NCBI RefSeq assembly: GCF_018967865.2
Contig: NZ_JAHLZY020000002.1
Location: forward strand, 1-37,999
DNA from: Hymenobacter siberiensis
GTDB lineage: Bacteria > Bacteroidota > Bacteroidia > Cytophagales > Hymenobacteraceae
Direction of reading: 5' to 3'
Length of the DNA: 37,999 bases
The notes under the pieces are model-generated. The model saw only the letters and a program-made list of their open reading frames with translations, was not told the DNA's origin and did not search any database. Numbering within the stretch: position 1 is the first letter of the stretch; each line of letters starts with the position of its first letter. The position numbers and the translations under genes are program-made. Below, piece after piece: positions 32,058 to 37,999 of the stretch.

Positions 32058-32843
32058 ATGCACCTCGACTCCCCCGCGCCCGCTTTCACTGCCCTGCCCC
32101 AAGACTACGCCCGCTACACCGCCGACGACCAGTGGGTGTGGCGCATCCTGTTCGAGCGCCAGATGCAGGTCCTGCCCACTGCGGCCTCGCGCCGCTTTCT
32201 CGAAGGGCTGCCCCGCATCCATTTCCAGGCCGGCTGCATTCCCGACTTCGCCGCCACCAACCCGCTGCTGGAACAGGCCACCGGCTGGAACTTGGTCGCC
32301 GTGCCCGGCATCGTCGACGACCGCACGTTTTTTGCGCTGCTGGCGGTCCGGCGTTTTCCGGCCACCACCTGGCTGCGCACCCCGGCCCAGCTCGACTACC
32401 TCGAAGAACCCGACATGTTCCACGACGTGTTTGCCCACGTACCGCTGCTTACGGACCCGTTTTTTGCCGATTTCCTGCAAGCCGTTGGCATCCTGGCGCT
32501 CCGCCACCTTCACGACCCCTACGCCGTGGAGCTGCTCTCGCGCCTGTACTGGTTTACGGTCGAGTTCGGTCTCATTACCGAAGCAGGCGCGCTCCGCATC
32601 TACGGGGCGGGCATTCTGTCGTCGGCCGGGGAGACCCGGTATTGCCTGAGCGATGGGGCCGCCCGACGGCCCTTCGACGTGGCCCATATCCTGGCCACAC
32701 CCTACGTGAAAGACCGGATGCAGGACGTGTACTTTGTCATCGATTCCTACGAGCAGCTCGTGGCCTCGGTGCCTGCCCTGGAAGCCGAGCTGCTCCGCCT
32801 GTTGGCCGCGCAGTCCGCGGAGTTGACCCAGGCGCGTGCTTGA
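32058..32843 (+). CDS. phhA: Phenylalanine 4-monooxygenase
   Basis: A 261-residue bacterial aromatic amino acid hydroxylase that converts phenylalanine to tyrosine with tetrahydropterin and O2. The non-heme iron ligands are visible: H122 and H127 in EPDMFHDVFAHVPLL and E169 in YWFTVEFGL. Other family parts are the pterin-side GWNLVAVPGIVDDRTFF, TTWLRTPAQLDYLEEPD and GAGILSSAGE. The size is that of the single-domain bacterial enzymes, which lack the ACT regulatory domain. It stands alone, with no pterin-recycling gene (phhB) next to it. Confidence 0.93.
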   Translation: MHLDSPAPAFTALPQDYARYTADDQWVWRILFERQMQVLPTAASRRFLEGLPRIHFQAGCIPDFAATNPLLEQATGWNLVAVPGIVDDRTFFALLAVRRFPATTWLRTPAQLDYLEEPDMFHDVFAHVPLLTDPFFADFLQAVGILALRHLHDPYAVELLSRLYWFTVEFGLITEAGALRIYGAGILSSAGETRYCLSDGAARRPFDVAHILATPYVKDRMQDVYFVIDSYEQLVASVPALEAELLRLLAAQSAELTQARA

Positions 32844-33059
32844 AAATAGAGGAGCCAGCGATTGGTTTTAAAGGGCATATCCTCTTTCTTCCTTGGCAGA
32901 AAGACGAGTGGTCCGCCGCGTTTCCATCCGGTGAATGGACAATGAAGTACCGGCTGCCCGTGCGGGAGCCAAAGGACAGTCTACCTCCCTTCGTCGGCAT
33001 TTTGAAACCTTTCTGAAACCTTTTCAAAACTGTTTTGAAACCCCGCTGCCACACGTTTT
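32844..33059. other. Short stretch after phhA
   Basis: A plus-strand frame at 32847-33016 reads EEPAIGFKGHILFLPWQKDE and GEWTMKYRLPVREPKD and looks protein-like. It lacks an ATG start and any match I recognise, so it may be a decayed gene fragment. AAACC is repeated several times near 33005-33040. Confidence 0.3.
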
Positions 33060-33286
33060 GGGGTTCTTGTTCCAAAAGGGCGGTTTTACACGCTAAGCAT
33101 TTAACTAATTGATTAAGTGGTTATTGCCAATATAAAATCCGAGGCTTATCAAAAAGGAGTTCCTTTTTGATAAGCCTCGGATTTTATATTGATTGCTTGG
33201 AATCGCCCTTTTTAAGCAGGTTTTTGGGCTACCCTTTTTGATAAAGGACTTAGCGTGTAAAACCACCCTTTTGGAACAAGAACCCC
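33060..33286. mobile_element. 227-bp MITE, family with GGGGTTCTTGTT ends, copy 2, with a perfect central palindrome
   Basis: The terminal inverted repeats are GGGGTTCTTGTTCCAAAAGG... extending to CGCTAAG, about 37 bp with one mismatch. The centre is a perfect 31-bp inverted repeat (33128-33158 and 33161-33191) around GT, including GAGGCTTATCAAAAAGGA. The copy at 29191-29429 shares the ends and the motif TCAAAAAGGA-N2-TCCTTT but has lost most of the palindrome. The element is non-coding. Confidence 0.9.
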
Positions 33287-33333
33287 TACAGTAAACCTAT
33301 CTTCGTGACACACCTGTAAAAAACGGGTGGAGT

Positions 33334-33903
33334 ATGAGGCATCTAAAAAGGGTTTTGCTATTCTTCTTCTTTCTCGCCCTGGTGCTCTGGAGCCCCATTG
33401 GACGGCTAGTGGAGCGCGGCGTCGATGCCCACTTAGTAGGAATACACCGCCGGCAGCTGGCGGACCGGAACACGGTCCTTGACCGCTGGCAATGCCGCCT
33501 GCTCTATGGCGGCATCGTGACACTGGGCGGCCTGCGGTACCCCGAGGGCGCCGCCGTCATCGACCATTACCTACACGGCGGCGGCCGGAACCTGTACTTA
33601 TCGAGTGTGTACATCCGCCACTCCCCGGTGGTGCGCCGGCGGCTCGCGGCCCTGTCCGTGGGCCAGACGGCGGTGGTCACGCTGCAGCAGCAGCAGGATT
33701 GGCGGCTGTCCTATGCCCTCAACCCGTTTCGGCTGCGGCGCGAAGCCCACCGCGTGGTCATCTACCAATGGATGGCGTTCGACCCACGGCCGGTGGCCCG
33801 CACCGTGCTGGACCTGGGCCTGGTGCGCTTCACGGTTCCGGACGGCCTTGTTCACGTTCTGCACCCTCGGCCGTTTCTAGCCCGTTGCGAATGGACGGAA
33901 TAA
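33334..33903 (+). CDS. Hypothetical membrane-anchored protein
   Basis: A 189-residue protein with a single N-terminal hydrophobic helix (RVLLFFFFLALVLWSPIGRL, residues 6-25) after a basic start, giving a signal anchor or cleavable signal. The rest is soluble, rich in Arg, Leu and Val, with RRQLADRNTVLDRWQCRLLY and an HGGGRNLYLSSVYIRHS segment. No domain is recognised. It starts 47 bp after the MITE and is followed by transposon-end-like and palindromic repeats. Codon use matches the genomic background, which supports its being a real gene. Confidence 0.6.
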   Translation: MRHLKRVLLFFFFLALVLWSPIGRLVERGVDAHLVGIHRRQLADRNTVLDRWQCRLLYGGIVTLGGLRYPEGAAVIDHYLHGGGRNLYLSSVYIRHSPVVRRRLAALSVGQTAVVTLQQQQDWRLSYALNPFRLRREAHRVVIYQWMAFDPRPVARTVLDLGLVRFTVPDGLVHVLHPRPFLARCEWTE

Positions 33904-33905
33904 GT

Positions 33906-33940
33906 GGCTTTGGTTAAAAGTTTGGACCAAAAGTTTAAAC
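33906..33940. repeat. Recurring transposon-end-like motif
   Basis: GGCTTTGGTTAAAAGTTTGG continues to CCAAAAGTTTAAAC. The same 30-35-bp motif appears at 301-334 and 20928-20959 (inverted), at 20586-20612 (diverged) and, shortened, at 37895-37916. One copy abuts the Tn3 fragment and one the IS1595 fragment. It is probably the terminal repeat of one IS family. Confidence 0.55.
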
Positions 33941-33949
33941 TATTGAAGC

Positions 33950-34089
33950 TGTTTAGAAAGTCCCCGAACGGTCATGCAGCGCGCAGCGCAGCATCTTGCT
34001 CGCATCGTCAGGCCCGTTCAACGATGCGAGCAAGATGCTTCGCTGCGCGCTGCATGACCGTTTGAGTACCTTTTGTGACTTTCTAAACA
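33950..34089. repeat. 140-bp long inverted repeat (MITE-like)
   Basis: The outer arms TGTTTAGAAAGTC and GACTTTCTAAACA bound inner arms of about 38 bp with few mismatches: GGTCATGCAGCGCGCAGCG and GCATCTTGCTCGCATCGT against their complements. Transcribed, it would fold into one long hairpin. It has no coding capacity and lies just before a truncated gene. Confidence 0.85.
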
Positions 34090-34093
34090 ACTC

Positions 34094-34276
34094 CATTATG
34101 TTTCGTCTCGCCAATGGGGTTTAGCAAGGTTCATTGAGGAAGCGGAGGGGGATAAGAGATATATGGCATTTTCAGCCAGCCTCCAACCGGGTTACCGTCT
34201 TCTTTTCTTCGACGACCGGGATAATAAGGAAACTTTGTCGGAACCTATCGACAGTCGCTGGCCTGAGGTGGTATAG
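34094..34276 (+). pseudogene. Truncated gene fragment, C-terminal 60 codons
   Basis: An open frame without a start codon reads HYVSSRQWGLARFIEEAEGD, then RYMAFSASLQPGYRLLFFDD and SEPIDSRWPEVV before TAG. It looks like the C-terminal end of a soluble protein. Its upstream end is cut by the 140-bp palindromic element, and its stop codon touches the target duplication of the IS4-family insertion. I do not recognise the family. Confidence 0.4.
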
Positions 34277-34284
34277 GTGAAAAG

Positions 34285-35486
34285 TACTCTACCCTACTAT
34301 TTTTAGTAATTGATTTTTAGCAAGTTGCCTCGTAATCCAGTTCAGTAGCGTTTCAACCAAGCGGGCCAATGGGTCCTCGGGCAGGGTCAGCGGGCGGGCG
34401 AGTTGGCGGAGCAGATTGAGGCCGTGGCGGCTCAGGCTGGCGGCCCGGTAGCCGTGGTTTTTGCGGGCAATGGGCTGGCGGCCGCCGTGGGCGGCCGCGC
34501 CCACGCCCAGACAAAACGCGTAGGCCAGGCTGACCAGGGCCACGAGCTTGCGCAGCTTTTGGAAACAGCGCAAGTGGGTGGCTTCCAGGTTAAAGCCCCG
34601 CCCTTTCAGATTTTGAAAGCATTGCTCAATCGTCCAGCGCTTGGCATAGAGTTGCTCGAGGTGGTTCAGACCGGCCGTGGCAAACAGGAAGACAAACGCG
34701 TCCGCCGCCACGGCCTTGACCCAGACCTGCCCCCAGACTCCGTCGACCTGCACGTGGGCGAAGCGGCGCACCTGCCCCGGCACCAGGCCCAGGTCGGCCA
34801 CGGCCTGCCGCCGGCCGTCGGCGTGGGTCAGGCAGTGGTGCTTGGGCAGGCGCATGACAAAATTAAGCCCATTGTCTTTGAGCCACTTGAACCACGCATG
34901 GCCGACAAATTCCCGGTCGCCCACGACCAGGCCGATGCGGTCTTTGCCCAGCAAGGCCAGGCACTTTTCGAGCACCGCGATGCGGTCGGCGGCGTTGGAG
35001 TTGCCGCTGCGGTTGTCGAGCAGGTGCCAATAAAGGGGCACGTGGACCTCGCCCGTGCCGACGGTGACGAGCAGGATGTTCACTTGGCACTGGCCGAAGT
35101 CCCACTCCGTGCGGTCGAGGCATAAGCGCAGCTTGCCCTGCGCAGGCAACAAACTCAGTAAAATCCTGGCCACCAGTACGTAATTGAGGTCTACTTCGCG
35201 GAAAAAGTCCTGAATGCGCGTTTCGTTCGAGGCGGGCTTGGCCGCGTCATTGAGGTGCTGGGCCACCTCGCCGAATTGCACGTTGCGGCTCTTTATCAGG
35301 CCAAGAATAAACTGGCCCACAAACTTTTGGCGGGACAAGTGGCCCACAAACGGGGCCTGCTGCAAAAGCGTCGTAATTTTAGCGGCGAAGTGTTGCTTCA
35401 CGGGGCAGAACGGGTTTTTGGTGGTGTCGTAACCCCAAAGGTCGGGCTGCCCCGTTTTTGTACCTGAAAAATAGTAGGGTAGAGTA
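34285..35486 (-). mobile_element. Intact IS4-family insertion sequence with 9-bp target duplication
   Basis: The perfect 20-bp inverted repeats TACTCTACCCTACTATTTTT (34285-34304) and its complement (35467-35486) enclose one transposase gene. The element is 1,202 bp and is flanked by the direct repeat GGTGAAAAG at 34276-34284 and 35487-35495. Intact ends, a perfect target duplication and an undamaged gene point to a recent insertion. Confidence 0.95.
34289..35401 (-). CDS. IS4-family transposase
   Basis: A 370-residue DDE transposase. The catalytic Asp residues lie in RLCLDRTEWDFGQ and LVVGDREFVG, and the Glu in the YREK-like region reading LYAKRWTIEQCFQNLKGRGF. An N-terminal DNA-binding part (HFAAKITTLLQQAPFVGHLS) and a basic C-terminus are present. 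The stop codon lies inside the left inverted repeat. The frame has no lesion, so the enzyme is probably functional and acts on the 20-bp ends of its own element. Confidence 0.93.
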   Translation of the reverse strand: MKQHFAAKITTLLQQAPFVGHLSRQKFVGQFILGLIKSRNVQFGEVAQHLNDAAKPASNETRIQDFFREVDLNYVLVARILLSLLPAQGKLRLCLDRTEWDFGQCQVNILLVTVGTGEVHVPLYWHLLDNRSGNSNAADRIAVLEKCLALLGKDRIGLVVGDREFVGHAWFKWLKDNGLNFVMRLPKHHCLTHADGRRQAVADLGLVPGQVRRFAHVQVDGVWGQVWVKAVAADAFVFLFATAGLNHLEQLYAKRWTIEQCFQNLKGRGFNLEATHLRCFQKLRKLVALVSLAYAFCLGVGAAAHGGRQPIARKNHGYRAASLSRHGLNLLRQLARPLTLPEDPLARLVETLLNWITRQLAKNQLLKIVG

Positions 35487-35499
35487 GGTGAAAAGGACA

Positions 35500-36243
35500 G
35501 CGCGAAGTTTTACCTTCCGCTGCCCATGAACGAGAAACTGAGTCTTGTTGGGTTGCCCACCACCCGCAAGTAATACACGCCGGTGTTCAAGGCCGGGTGC
35601 GTCCGCCAAGTAGCGGCCGGTGCCCGATAAAGCGACGTGGCCCGTGCCCAGGGCATTTCGCCCGCGCTACTGGGTCGCTGGCAACGCCAGGTCTTGGAAG
35701 CAGCCGTGCCCAGCAGCGCGGAGCGCGCCGAAATCAAGCAGCTGCGGGCCGCGCTCTAGCGCGTGGAAATAGAGCGCGCTATTTAAAAAAGTCGTGACCA
35801 TCTTTTCCCAACTGCCCCAGTCATGAGTCGTTACGCCTTCATCGCGACCCGCACCGAGCGGTGGCCCGTGCAGTTCCTGCGCCGGGTGCTGGCCGTGAGC
35901 GCGGTCGGCTACTACCAATGGCGGCAAAAGTCGGCCGCCGTGCCTGCTCCGTGGCAGGCGGCGGCGCAAGCGGCCTTTATGCGCCACGCCCGCCGGTACG
36001 GGCACCCGGTGGAGTCTGGCTGGAGCACCCTCAAAACCGAATTTCTGCCCTACGGCACTGCTCTTGCCTCACTCGAAGATGCCCGCTTGAAGGGAGCTTA
36101 CTACCTCGACACCTGCTTCAACCGCCACCGCCGCCACGCTGCCCTGGGTCGTGCCCGGTAGGGCGACCGCTCGCCCCATCAATTCGAATACGACCTGAAA
36201 ACCACCCTATCTTCGCTCACTGTCCGTTGTTACTGGACTACCC
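35500..36243 (+). pseudogene. IS3-family element remnant, internally deleted
   Basis: OrfA is present only as a C-terminal piece with stops: ARAQGISPALLGRWQRQVLE, then AEIKQLRAAL-stop-RVEIERAI-stop (about 35638-35787). OrfB starts MSRYAFIATRTERWPVQFLR ... AAFMRHARRYG at 35823. It then jumps directly to the C-terminal ESGWSTLKTEFLPYG ... YYLDTCFNRHRRHAALG, so the catalytic core with its Asp residues is deleted; a stop and frameshift follow before SPHQFEYDL. The right end, TGTCCGTTGTTACTGGACTA near 36220-36239, looks like an IS3-type terminus. It lies just upstream of the MBL-fold gene. Confidence 0.82.
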
Positions 36244-36245
36244 CA

Positions 36246-37169
36246 ATGCCCACTCCCCGCGTTACCTTCCGCCCTGTACTGACCGGCCTCGCCTTTTTGG
36301 CTTGCGCGCTTGGGGCCTGCACGGCCGTCCGAAATCAACCCGCCCTCGACCTGGAGCGCGTCGCCTGGCAGCACGGGGCCGCCGACTGTGCTGGTCAGAC
36401 CGACCCCGCCATTCAGGTGGTGCGCTACGATGCGCAGACCTGGATTTTGCGGCAAAACAAATGCCTGAACTACGAGGCGCCTTTTCTATTTCTGTTCGTG
36501 GGCGAGCAACGGGCCTTGCTGCTGGACACCGGGGCCACGGCTGATTCCGTGGCCTTCCCGCTCTACCGCACGGTGCGGCAACTGCTGCAAAGCGGGGAAA
36601 CGGCGCACGGCCATCCCTTGGAGCTCGTCGTCGCGCACACCCACAACCACAGCGACCACCGGGCCGCCGATGCGCAGTTTCGCGGCCAGCCCCACGTGCG
36701 CCTTGTGGGCCTGGAAGCCGACCAGGTGCAGCAATTCTTCGGCCTGCCGGCCTGGCCCCTGCAATCCGCCGTGTTTGAGCTGGGCCACCGGGCGCTGGAA
36801 ATCATTCCGATTCCGGGCCACCAGGCGGCCTCCATTGCCGTCTACGACCCCGCTACGCGCCTGCTCTTCACCGGGGACACGGTGTATCCGGGCCGGCTGT
36901 ACGTGCAGGACTGGCCGGCCTTTCAGGCGAGCATCCAGCGCCTGGTAACCTTTGCCGCCCACCACAAGGTAACCTACGTGGTGGGCAACCACATTGAGAT
37001 GAGCCGCACGCCCGGCCTCGACTACCCCACTGGCACCACCTTTCAGCCCGATGAGCACGCGCTGCCGTTGCACGTGGCCGAATTGCGAGCGCTCAACCGG
37101 GACTTGCAAGCCCTCGGCAAGCAGCCCGCCCGACGAGTGAAGGACGCCTTTATCATCGAGCCGAAGTAA
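36246..37169 (+). CDS. MBL-fold metallo-hydrolase, lipoprotein
   Basis: A 307-residue protein with a lipoprotein signal (TGLAFLACALGAC, C25). The metallo-beta-lactamase fold is shown by LLLDTGATAD, the metal motif HTHNHSDH (131-138), IPIPGHQAAS with the next His, LLFTGDTVYPG with the bridging Asp, and YVVGNHIEM with the last His. The metal centre is complete, so the enzyme is probably active as a hydrolase at the periplasmic face of a membrane. The substrate cannot be told; the overall pattern is not that of a classical B1 lactamase. The ATG at 36246 lies immediately after the IS3 remnant's terminus, so its native promoter may have been replaced by IS sequence. Confidence 0.87.
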   Translation: MPTPRVTFRPVLTGLAFLACALGACTAVRNQPALDLERVAWQHGAADCAGQTDPAIQVVRYDAQTWILRQNKCLNYEAPFLFLFVGEQRALLLDTGATADSVAFPLYRTVRQLLQSGETAHGHPLELVVAHTHNHSDHRAADAQFRGQPHVRLVGLEADQVQQFFGLPAWPLQSAVFELGHRALEIIPIPGHQAASIAVYDPATRLLFTGDTVYPGRLYVQDWPAFQASIQRLVTFAAHHKVTYVVGNHIEMSRTPGLDYPTGTTFQPDEHALPLHVAELRALNRDLQALGKQPARRVKDAFIIEPK

Positions 37170-37310
37170 AAGGCCGACCAATGCATCCCAACCCGGGGTA
37201 GCCGCATCCTGGCCTTCTTTGTAACAGCAAGGGGATAAAGTTACTGTGAGCAGTTCCGAAGCAGGGCCGGAAAGCTATGGCTTGCTGGGCCGCCCCTAGC
37301 GGTGTGTCAA

Positions 37311-37335
37311 GCCTGATAAGTCAACCTTATCAGGC
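37311..37335. terminator. Hairpin between convergent genes
   Basis: GCCTGATAAG pairs with CTTATCAGGC around a 5-base loop, between the ends of the MBL-fold gene (37169) and the minus-strand hypothetical gene (37365). It is positioned as a bidirectional terminator, although neither side has a strong T-tract. Confidence 0.5.
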
Positions 37336-37364
37336 CTTATCCACTAGACTTTCCCGAAGTAGCA

Positions 37365-37637
37365 TTAGTCGCCCGCGGTTTCCCCGGCCAAGTGGTTGAG
37401 CAGCTTTTCGGCATCTTCCTTCAAGTAGGCGGTGCGCACGTATTCGTGGGCCTGGGTGAGGAATGCCACGGCGTAGACGACTTCGCCGAGCACCACCGGA
37501 GGGCGCTCGTCCAGTAACAGAAAGAACCGGCCGCGCACCGTGTCAGCTGGGTCAGTGCGCCGACGGGCGTCAAAAACTACCTGGACATCGGCCGAAAGAA
37601 GAAGTTTGGCTGCGAAAATCTCGGCGAGGTCCTTCAT
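37365..37637 (-). CDS. Small hypothetical protein, 90 residues
   Basis: The ATG at 37637 opens MKDLAEIFAAKLLLSADVQV, a mix of helix and strand, then RGRFFLLLDERPPVVLGEVV and a helical Lys/Glu-rich end (KEDAEKLLNHLAG). It has no signal peptide or membrane helix. I do not recognise a family. The balanced composition and high third-position GC support a real gene. It is convergent with the MBL-fold gene. Confidence 0.5.
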   Translation of the reverse strand: MKDLAEIFAAKLLLSADVQVVFDARRRTDPADTVRGRFFLLLDERPPVVLGEVVYAVAFLTQAHEYVRTAYLKEDAEKLLNHLAGETAGD

Positions 37638-37910
37638 TTATCGTTGGGCAAAGGTGGCGACATGTGCACTAAACGATATGAGTTCCATGAGTGTCCCTTT
37701 GGTAAAGTAACTGCTGCTATAGGCTTTGTGGTGGGTAAATCGCCCTGGCACCACGGCCGGGCACTGTAGCAACACCCCGCAGACCTGTGCCTGTCGTCAA
37801 TCTTATAAGCTCCTCATATATGTTATGTAAGTGACATTTAACCAATACATTGCATTGGTATATAATAGCATGTTTACCAAACAGACATACTGTTGGCCTT
37901 GGTTAAAAGG
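37638..37910. other. Gene-free AT-rich stretch
   Basis: No gene is seen. The last part (about 37800-37890) is AT-rich. A shortened copy of the recurring transposon-end motif begins at 37895. Confidence 0.4.
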
Positions 37911-37999
37911 TTAAACGGGTAGCCGTTCGGTGGCCCGGAGCCGGGGCAGGCCGACGCCCGCTAACGACACCAGGTAGGAGCCAGAAAGGTACACCTTGC
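37911..37999 (-). CDS. Partial frame running off the right edge
   Basis: On the minus strand KVYLSGSYLVSLAGVGLPRL, then RATERLPV, ends at TAA (37911-37913), inside the shortened transposon-end motif. The composition is protein-like, but only 28 codons are visible and the C-terminus may have been replaced by the transposon end. I do not recognise it. Confidence 0.3.
   Translation of the reverse strand, partial: KVYLSGSYLVSLAGVGLPRLRATERLPV

Noticed and set aside
32024..33016. 330-codon plus-strand frame over phenylalanine hydroxylase
   Set aside because: It is out of frame with the hydroxylase and Arg/Pro/His-rich. Only its last 55 codons (after 32847) look protein-like.
1..37999. tRNA or rRNA genes
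   Set aside because: I looked for cloverleaf-like blocks and conserved rRNA stretches by eye and saw none; a covariance search was not possible.

Overview
The window looks like GC-rich Bacteroidota DNA, most likely Hymenobacter or a close relative. The reasons are a type IX secretion C-terminal domain on a large cell-surface protein, a neighbouring small PID-CTERM-type protein, a 287-residue primary-type sigma factor of the Bacteroidota form, and Rep_3/ParA genes and IS types usual in that group. The genus is inferred from protein flavour only; no rRNA is present.

Layout. 0.5-6.4 kb: a secreted tandem M42-peptidase protein with a degenerate first half, a frameshifted isochorismatase-family gene, a periplasmic serine hydrolase and a small lipoprotein. 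6.4-8.6 kb: a serine recombinase with three resolvase-like dyads upstream and a 117-bp MITE inserted in its 5' end, then a chimeric gene joining the start of an ABC exporter to a piece of a nuclease-like protein. 8.7-13.3 kb: truA, a PID-CTERM protein and a 1,166-residue type IX-secreted protein. 13.4-17.3 kb: a second copy of the same MITE, a frameshifted IS with the same terminal repeats, and a plasmid-type replication/partition module (Rep_3 initiator, seven iterons, a small ParB-like protein, ParA). 18.2-21.4 kb: an RpoD-like sigma factor, a DUF4440-like gene, and decayed pieces of IS5-, IS1595- and Tn3-family transposons, the last with its 38-bp end. 21.5-23.4 kb: an M20 amidohydrolase bracketed by two copies of another MITE. 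23.5-27.8 kb: pyrimidine biosynthesis (pyrB-pyrC, with a terminator-like hairpin in the pyrB leader, and pyrD). 28-33.3 kb: an alpha/beta hydrolase, a broken Gfo/Idh/MocA oxidoreductase, an Ala/Pro-rich frameshifted gene, small ORFs and phenylalanine hydroxylase, with two copies of a third, larger MITE. 33.3-38 kb: a hypothetical membrane-anchored protein, a long palindromic repeat, a truncated gene, an intact IS4-family element with a 9-bp target duplication, an IS3 remnant, an MBL-fold lipoprotein and a small hypothetical gene.

Functionally this is housekeeping DNA (truA, pyrB, pyrC, pyrD, phhA) interleaved with mobile DNA. The Rep/ParA block between truA and the pyr genes suggests either an integrated plasmid or a chromid. 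The most striking content is not a single operon but the density of small non-autonomous repeats: at least five inverted-repeat families and one other dispersed repeat within 38 kb. One of them disrupts a recombinase gene and at the same time supplies it with an in-frame GTG codon.
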